Positions 49,803 to 56,624 of a DNA stretch of 56,624 bases are shown here, piece by piece (within the stretch, counting starts at the first letter, position 1; each line of letters starts with the position of its first letter). Source of the stretch: Saprospiraceae bacterium. GTDB taxonomy: Bacteria > Bacteroidota > Bacteroidia > Chitinophagales > Saprospiraceae. Below the pieces are notes generated by a model. That model did not search any database. It worked only from the letters and a program-made list of their open reading frames with translations, and had not been told where the DNA came from. The position numbers and the translations under genes were made by a program. The stretch spans positions 1 through 56,624 of the forward strand of contig JADKEB010000006.1 of NCBI GenBank assembly GCA_016718205.1, written 5' to 3'.

Positions 49803-50724
49803 TTAGCTTGATGCTATTACAAATTTTACAGGTAGGGTAAACAGTACTCTCACGGGCCTTCCTCTTTGTTTGCCTGGTACCCATTTATTTCCCATTTTAT
49901 TCATTCCATTGATGACATTTACAGCTGCTTCGCCGCATCCGCCTCGATGTCTCTTACGACATTGATATCAGTAATAGATCCATCTCTTTCTACTACGAAC
50001 TGTAATACCACCTGACCTTCTATACCGTTTTCACGGGCGATTGCCGGATATTTCAGGTTACCATAAATATATTCAAGAAGTTTTGTTCTTGAGCATTCTG
50101 ATTTTTCTTTATCAGTGCCTTTGTCTTCACAGCCTGGAAATCTTGGCATTTGTTCTACCACCTTAAAGATTTCTGCTTCTTCAGGTGCTGGTGGCGGGGG
50201 CGGTGGCGGTGGTGGCGGTGCTGCCTTTTTTTCTACATATACAGGTGCTTCCACTTTTGATTCCATTGTCACTTCTTGATTTTCAAATACAGGTTGATCT
50301 TCTACAATAACTTCTGTATTTGGAACTTCCTGAATCAATGGTGGTGGCGGTGGTGGTGGTGGCGGCGGTTCATTAGTACGTGGAACTTCCACTTCGACTT
50401 CTTCACTAATACCAGATCATTCAGATCTATTTTTATTTTCTTTTCATAGGTCGTCCAGTTCATGGTAACCAAAGCCAATGCCATGGAGATTAATATTCCA
50501 TAGTTAAATAATGAAGATGAGTGTTGGAAAATATCCACATCCGGATATTTTGTGGATTCAGCAAAGGATGATGCTTTTTTACCATCATACTTACTTCGCA
50601 GATTTTTTGGATCAAGCCCTTTAAACTTATACTTAAAAACCCATACAATACCCACCGTGAGCAAGATAAATGCAAGGAAGAAGTATCCAACTCCTGAACC
50701 TGTGATTTCTAATTCTCTGAACAT
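49803..50724 (-). CDS. tonB: Energy-transducer TonB, frameshifted
   Basis: Pieces 50724-50395 and 50392-49919 plus a third-frame tail to 49803 form a TonB of about 305 residues. The N-terminal part has two membrane helices (GVGYFFLAFILLTVGIVWVF and YGILISMALALVTMNW), the second being the usual anchor. Two polyproline stretches (10 prolines each) follow with acidic spacers, then the TonB C-terminal domain (FPGCEDKG, YPAIARENGIEGQVVLQFVV, RDGSITDINVVRDI). The tail NVINGMNKMGNKWVPGKQRG completes the domain after a frameshift near 49919. It couples the proton motive force to receptors such as the one at 17.3 kb. Confidence 0.88.
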
Positions 50725-50929
50725 AAACGGTGATTTTAAACTGTTATCGAAATTATTTTAACATCACACGCAAAATGAATACTTTTCTGTAGTTAATACA
50801 ATGATTTACATCACATTGCAAGATGATATAAGTTTGCAATTGCTCCATTCAATTGTTTCAATTACAGACCTGTTTTTTAACTCATTCATTTAAAGAGCAA
50901 AATGTATAGAACTAATCTTAAATTTGACT

Positions 50930-50937
50930 TACTTTTG
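50930..50937 (+). promoter_or_regulatory. -7 element before pbpC
   Basis: TACTTTTG, identical to the elements at 17209 and 34636, about 25 bases before the first pbpC codon. No good -33 element is seen. The rest of the 50725-50959 gap shows nothing else clear. Confidence 0.45.
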
Positions 50938-50959
50938 TATTATTCAAAAAAAATATTTT

Positions 50960-53277
50960 TTGTATTTCCGAAATTTTAACAAGAAAAAACTTTTGTGGGT
51001 ACCCGCCATTTTATTGATTATAGTGTGGCTATGCATACCATTACCTGATACTCGGCATGACTACAGCAGAATACTGTACGGAGAGTGATGGCAGAATGAT
51101 GTCTGCTACCATATCAAAAGATCAGCAATGGTGTTTTCCATTGGATGAAAAGATACCCGAGCCTCTAAAGGATTGTATCATCATATGAAGATGAGTATTC
51201 CGCTATCATCCGGTGTAAATCCTATATCAATGGTGAAAGCTATCATATCACATTTGAAAACAGGAAATAAACTACGAGGCAAGTAAGCACTATCCCCATG
51301 CAGGTCATGCGCATGAAGTCAAAAAATCTTAACAGGACATACTTCAACAAAATCATTGAAATCATCTTTGCCTTAAAATACAGCCTGATCACTAGGGATG
51401 AGACCATCATTCAGGAATGGTGTACTATTGCTCCATTTGGTGGCAATACCATAGGCGTAAAGCTGCCGCACTCAGATACTTTGGAAGACCTCTTGACAGG
51501 CTCTCCTGGGCAGAATATGCCTTTGCTGGCAGTCATGCCCAATGGACCAACTCATCGACGCTTTCAAAAACAGGAATGTCCTTAAATTCAAGCGTGACTT
51601 TTACTAAAAAATGCACTCTCAAGGATATTTTAATGCAGAGGAACTATTACTTTATCTGGGCGAAGAAATTCCTTTTGAAACTAAGAATATACCTCAACAT
51701 GGCTATCATCTATTGAGATATCTCACAGGCAGGATATCCTGATCAATACATCTTCAGAACAACATTGAATTCTGAAATTCAATTAAAAAGTTTTGAATTG
51801 CTATCTCGTGAAACAGAATTTTTAAAACTAGATGATATCAAAAACATAGCTGTTACTATCATTGATATCAGAAATAATAAACTATTGGCATATCATGGCA
51901 ACGGTCCATCACAAAGCGGCAACTTTTCATATGTAGATGTCGCTCAGGCACCAGAAGTTATGGCAGCTTATTGAAACCATTGTTGTATGCTCTGCCCGGA
52001 AACTTCAACATTTTTGCCCAATGAAATGATTGCTGATATTCCAACTGCCATTGGCGATTTTCAGCCTGAGAACTTTGATAAAAATACAGAGGGGCAGTAC
52101 CACTGGAAGAAATGATCATACAATCACTTAATGTTCCTTCTGTACGATTGCTCAATACTGTAGGGCTGCACGGATTTTATGATTTGATAAAATATCTGGA
52201 CATAAAATATCTCCAGAAAGGGGCTGATCATTATGGGTTGAGTATCATACTCGGCGGTGGCGAAACATCTCTTTGGGAGTTGAGTCGTATTTCACAAGGG
52301 TTTGGCTCAGAATTACAGCGGCATAGCTGATCCGTTCAGAGACATACAGATTCTTAAGCAGAATATACCTGTAAAAAGTAAAACTGCCTTTGCATTTTCT
52401 CCGTTCACCATTGATCATCTGATAAAGGCCATGTCAGATCTCTCGCGGCCAAGAGAAGAAAAATCCTGGCAAATCTTTACAAATGACTACAAAGTAGCGT
52501 GGAAGACAGGCACAAGTTTTGGTCACAAAGATGCATGGGCAATGGGTTTTTAATGGCCATTACATGGTAGGTGTATGGGTAGGTAATGAAGGTGGCGAAG
52601 GGCGTTTTGACCTGACAGGCATCTCCAAAGCAGCTCCTGTCATGTTTAAGATCTTCAATATTTTGCCTGAAAACAGGTGGTTGGAAGTATTCCAAGATAT
52701 GCTTCAAAAGAAATCATATCCATTTGCAATGAATCAGGGAAAATCACGGGTCCGCTGTAGAAGAATAAGACAAATCTTACGATTGAAAAATCATCCTTTC
52801 AAATACCAACAATGCAATTATCACCAGGAAGTGATGTTGAGCAGAAATCAACTTAGACTAAGTCCTGCCTGTCATGTCAATGCTGTATTGAAGGATACAT
52901 TTTTTGTACCTGCCCTCGTATATGGAGTATTATTGCAAACAATCCAATACATCATATAAGGTATTACCACCACTTGACCCATTATGCCAGCAAGTGAAGC
53001 TTCATGTAAAATCATCTATCCCCTGAATGATATAAAATATTTTTGCCAAAGGAAAATGAATCCAAGCTCAATCACCTGATAGCAAAAGCATATCACAGGC
53101 AAAATGGGGCAGTCCACACTGGTTTCTTGATGGTCAATACTTATCATCAACCAATAATCAACTTCATGACGCCTGCTGAAGGCAGGAATCGGTCATATCC
53201 TGATGATCACTGATCAATGGGGCAATATGGATGAAGCAAATTTTGACATTATAAATGAACACAAGACCAATAAATAA
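50960..53277 (+). CDS. pbpC: Penicillin-binding protein 1C, heavily frameshifted
   Basis: At least eight frame switches are needed, but the order of parts is complete. N-terminal membrane helix and IPLPDTRHDYSRILYGE; glycosyltransferase motifs HPGVNPISMVKAII (pieces), GASTIPMQVMRM, EIIFALKYSLITRDETII and WCTIAPFGGN; transpeptidase region with SYVDVAQAPRSYGSLLKPLLYAL (pieces), QSLNVPSVRLLNTVG and the KTGTS motif in VAWKTGTSFGHKDAW; and a BiPBP_C-like C-terminus ending INEHKTNK. It polymerises and probably cross-links peptidoglycan. The start is uncertain because no ATG is visible; TTG at 50960 is the nearest in frame. Read errors are the likely cause of the breaks. Confidence 0.85.
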
Positions 53278-53331
53278 CTCCGATTGGTGTAATTTTTATC
53301 TACCTTGCACGTTGTTTATCAGGTATTCTTT

Positions 53332-53745
53332 ATGATGGATTTTTTAATAAATATATTATTGCAGGGTTGATCGTTTTGATGTATATGCTTACATTGGAAT
53401 CGGTATCTTGCCAAAGTAATATCAAAGTGGAAACGTCTCCATCTGTCACCAGACTTATGGCGAGGTATGTAGAAAATGCCAAAGCTAAGGATATGGTCAA
53501 AGTCTGGAGAATACAGATCCTGTTCATCAGATCGCAGAGATGGAGAGTACGCTGGCTACTTTCAGAGCTGTTTATCCTGATATGATGTCCGACTGGAAAC
53601 ACGTCTCTCCCAATTATCAGGTGAGGCAGGATATTTTGAAAGTAAAAATAAACTCATGCCGCTACTGCTCGAAATTAAAAAATCATTTCCCGCAGCTACT
53701 CCTGTGTACGACAATGTTAGTAAAAAAGCACTTTTAGGATATTGA
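53332..53745 (+). CDS. SPOR-like domain protein, frameshifted
   Basis: About 135 residues after repair. A signal-peptide-like start (IIAGLIVLMYMLTLESVSCQ) precedes VTRLMARYVENAKAKDMVK. The SPOR-type segment follows: WRIQIL, then in other frames STLATFRAVYPDMMSDWKHVSPNYQVR and LLLEIKKSFPAATPVYD (seen in part). SPOR domains bind denuded peptidoglycan glycan strands. It sits between pbpC and rodA, so a wall-related job fits. Exact start uncertain. Confidence 0.68.
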
Positions 53746-53869
53746 GTGTTTTCCATTGAATATGAGACAAATTTGCCATTTAAAATACAAAAGTTTTGCA
53801 TTATTTTTTCCTAAAAATCTATCTTGAGATTCGTAGTGAGATCTGATTTTCACTTAAGTATAAACATAT

Positions 53870-55267
53870 ATGGCTCAAAAAGCTTCCATTTCAAAAGATA
53901 AAACGTACGACTGGATCACACTTTCAGTTTTTTCAGCCTTGTGACCATTGGTTGGTTTGATGGTTTATGCTGTCCTCCATGATCCGGCTCATCCATATGC
54001 ATTCCTTGATTTTGGTACCTTATTGGGTGCACAGACTGTTTGGGTAGTTTATCCATTTTTACATTCATAGCCGTGCTGGTCATTGACTGGAAATTTTGGA
54101 ATGCCCTTACTTTTCAATCTACGGCATTACTATGTTACTGATGATTATGGTTTTGATCATCGGTAAGGAGATCAACGGTGCCCGGGCATGGTTTGCGATG
54201 GGCCTTTTTCCATGCAACCGTCAGAATGGGCTAAATTTGGTACAGCTTTGGCCGTTTCAAGTTATCTGAGTTTTTTAAAAGCAGTACTATGAACAGTAAA
54301 GTAGTATTGGTATCTATGGCATTGTTTATATCACCTGCCTTCATTTTGCTTCAACCTGATTTTGGGTCTGCTTTAGTATATTTTTCATTTTTCATTTTAT
54401 TATACAGAAGGGCAATCACCATGGGTGATCATATCCGGGATAGGGTTGGCAGCGGTTTTCATATTATCATTATTATTTGGACCATTACATGTCACCTCCT
54501 TTTTGTTGTTGCTTGGATTTGCTGTATATGTTCTGGATCTTGAAAAACCGAAAAATGCTGTGATTTCTATCTCTTGCCGTCCTGTTGATCATGGTATTTA
54601 TGTTATTTCAAGATGAAAAACAATGTTATCATTCCTCCATCCTGGCATTTTTGGTGTATTTATATAGAGAACTAAAAAAGAAAATATCAAGATTGTCAGC
54701 CTAATCACATCATTGATTATAGTGGCCCTCATTTGGATTTATGGCCACCTATGTGTTTGACAATGTACCTGAAACCCCACCAGCAAGAACGGATCAATGT
54801 GTGGCTGGCCCCGGAGAAATGTGACCCAAGAGGATCGCTTTATAACATACTTCAAGCCAAAATGGCCATAGGATCCGGTGGGCTGACAGGAAAAGGGTTT
54901 TTGCAAGGTGAAATGACAAAACTGGACTATGTACCTGAACAGGAAACAGACTTTATTTTCACTTCTATAGGAGAAGAACAGGGTTTTGTCGGGATATTAG
55001 GAGTCATTTTTCTGTTCACCGTATTGCTTACAGGTGTATTATCATCGCAGAAAGAGCAAATCTTGAATTTATTCGTAATTATGGCTATGCTGTAGCAGGA
55101 ATATTATTCTTCCACTTTCTGTTCAATATTGGTATGACAATGGGTCTTTTGCCCGTGGTAGGTATTCCACTTCCTTTATCAGCAAAGGTGGTTCCAGTCT
55201 TATTGCATTTTCTATCATGGTGGCTGTGCTTGTAAAAATGGACATGGCAAGATACCGTGCAAATTAA
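53870..55267 (+). CDS. rodA: Rod-shape protein RodA, frameshifted
   Basis: A SEDS-family glycosyltransferase read across about six frames. It starts MAQKASISKDKTYDWITL. Visible markers are WLMVYAVLHDP, GKEINGARAWF, SMQPSEWAKFGTALAV, LLQPDFGSALVYFSFF, ILQAKMAIGSGGLTGKGF (pieces), FIFTSIGEEQGFVG and the C-terminal loops up to KMDMARYRAN. RodA polymerises glycan strands during cell elongation with a class B penicillin-binding protein. It is nearly indispensable in rod-shaped cells, so the many breaks support sequencing errors. Confidence 0.87.
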
Positions 55268-55271
55268 TTTG

Positions 55272-56397
55272 ATGAAGTTTACACTCCAACATAAAGACAA
55301 AGCCAGTGTCGCCAGAACAGGCATCATCAGCACTGCACATGGTGATATCAAGACACCCATATTTATGCCCGTAGGTACGCAGGGCACTGTCAAAGGTGTA
55401 CACCAGCATGAATTGTCAGAATCTGTTCAGGCACAAATAATACCGGTAACACATATCATCTATATCTCAGGCCCGGGACTGAAATACTGCAAAAGGCCGG
55501 AGGATTACACCGATTTATCCATTGGGGCAAACCTATACTGACAGATTCTGGTGTTTATCAGGTATATTCGCTTAAGGGCATGCGCAAAATCACAGAAGAA
55601 GGTGTGAGGTTTCAGTCTCATATAGATGGTTCCAAACACTTTTTAGTCCGAGTCAGTAATGGATATCCAAAGGATATTAGGAGCTGATATTGTGATGGCA
55701 TTTGACGAGTGTACGCCATATCCATGCGAATATAAATATGCCAGAAACTCTATGCACACACCCACAGATGGCTCAAAGATGTATAGGCAGGATGAATGCT
55801 ACCGATCCTGTATATGGATATGAACAGACATTTTCACCGATCGTACAAGGTAGTACTTATCCTGATCTCAGGAAAGAGTCTGCAGAATTTATTGCTGCCA
55901 GGACCAGGATATGAACGCGATAGGTGGCCTTTCTGTAGGTGAACCCTGCGAAGACATGTATGCTATGACTGAGTTGGTATGCGGTATATTGCCAGCTGAT
56001 AAGCCACGGTATCTTATGGGTGTAGGTCTTCCTGAAAAATATACTGGAGAGTATAGCTTTGGGTATCGACATGTTTGACTGTGTACTTCCTTCCCGCAAC
56101 GCCTGACACGGACTTTTTTATACACTAAAAATGGTTTGATAAACATTAAAAACGCCAAATGGCAGGACGACTTCACTCCGATAGATGAAGGAAGTCCGGC
56201 ATTTACCAGCAGGCATCACACAAAAGCATATCTGGAGACATCTGTTTAAGGTAGAAGAATTACTTGCGGGACAGATTACTTTGCACAACCTTAGCTTTTT
56301 TTCTGTGGTTAGTATCTGAGAGCCGAAGAAAAATCGAGGAAGGAACGTTTTATAACTGGAAGATGAAATGGTAAAATCCGTAAGTCAAAGATTATAG
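55272..56397 (+). CDS. tgt: Queuine tRNA-ribosyltransferase, frameshifted
   Basis: About 375 residues after repair. It starts MKFTLQHKDKASVARTGII. Family markers are THGDIKTPIFMPVGTQG-like TAHGDIKTPIFMPVGTQG, LTDSGGYQVYS with the active-site aspartate, FDECTPYP, GGLSVGEP (about 55920), PRYLMGVG (about 56010) and FDCVLPSRN (about 56075). It exchanges guanine 34 for a queuine precursor in tRNAs. It begins 4 bases after rodA. At least seven frameshifts; the tail ends VKSVSQRL. Confidence 0.9.
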
Positions 56398-56404
56398 CAC
56401 TATT

Positions 56405-56624
56405 ATGAAGATTCTGGATTGGTATATTATCAAAAATATCTAAGCACATTTTCTTTACGATGATGCTTATCACGATGATTGCCGTATCTATCAATTACTT
56501 TGAATGGATTGATAAATTTGTAAATTCAGGACTGAGTTTTCCCGAAATATTTGTACAGTATTATATCTACTTTATACCCTATATCAACGGACTGTTATGG
56601 CCATTATTTGCATTGCTGGCAGTA
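56405..56624 (+). CDS. LptF/LptG-type permease, 5' part only
   Basis: Starts MKILDWYIIK 7 bases after tgt. After one frameshift it continues KYLSTFFFT-like, MMLITMIAVSINYFEWIDKF and YYIYFIPYINGLLWPLFALLAV, the first two membrane helices of the YjgP/YjgQ (LptF/LptG) family, which extract lipopolysaccharide from the inner membrane. The window ends within the gene. Confidence 0.8.

Noticed and set aside
50140..50390. Short tandem repeats or CRISPR-like array
   Set aside because: The GGTGGC repetition is the coding sequence of the polyproline stretches of TonB.
50960..56397. Loss of pbpC, rodA and tgt by pseudogenisation
   Set aside because: All functional segments are preserved in order and breaks are single-base shifts; simultaneous decay of core envelope genes with preserved motifs is unlikely.

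Overview
The window looks like Bacteroidota DNA, possibly Saprospiraceae-like, though family rank is a guess. Several genes have promoters of the Bacteroidota type (TTG, about 19-20 bp, TAnnTTTG). There is a TonB-dependent receptor with an N-terminal carboxypeptidase-regulatory-like domain, a proline-rich TonB, and a giant SpvB/RHS-type polymorphic toxin gene. Base quality is uneven. About 1-4.2 kb is almost unreadable, 4.2-12.1 kb and 49.8-56.6 kb carry a frameshift every few hundred bases even in housekeeping genes, and 12.2-49.8 kb is mostly intact with single homopolymer-type frameshifts. I read most of these as assembly or read errors, not gene decay.

Layout. 4.2-12.7 kb (minus strand) and 12.9-16.8 kb (plus strand) are two divergent catabolic operons: lipocalin-like protein, two aconitase-type LeuC/LeuD pairs, HpcH-type aldolase, HapK-like protein, hydantoinase A and B, methyltransferase; and HMG-CoA-lyase-like enzyme with a major facilitator transporter. 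A TonB-dependent receptor (17.3-20 kb) and a CaiB-type CoA-transferase (20.1-21.3 kb) follow. A palindrome TAGTTAA-N5-TTAACTA lies between the divergent promoters and twice before the receptor, so these units probably share a regulator.

21.4-33.3 kb holds the most striking content, a dispersed RNA-repair locus: a T4-type polynucleotide kinase-phosphatase, a T4 Rnl1-type RNA ligase, two polymerase-beta-type nucleotidyltransferases, an SPFH/slipin protein and a WYL-domain regulator. Upstream of the slipin gene are two tRNA-like domains whose halves are in circularly permuted order (T-arm and 3' acceptor strand first, then 5' acceptor strand and D-arm), as in the tRNA-mimic part of bacterial Y RNAs, but no Ro60 or RtcB gene is in the window. 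A 40-bp promoter/operator block occurs three times with identical spacing, before the ligase, the nucleotidyltransferases and the tRNA-like RNAs. Two toxin-antitoxin modules, an HNH nuclease and an AAA-ATPase/TOPRIM pair are interspersed.

33.3-49.4 kb is a polymorphic-toxin island: one full-length rhs gene (one frameshift), followed by silent rhs tip cassettes without start codons, immunity genes, and broken XRE-regulator tails with terminators at cassette borders. 49.8-56.6 kb returns to core genes: tonB, pbpC, a SPOR-like protein, rodA, tgt and the start of an LptF/LptG permease.
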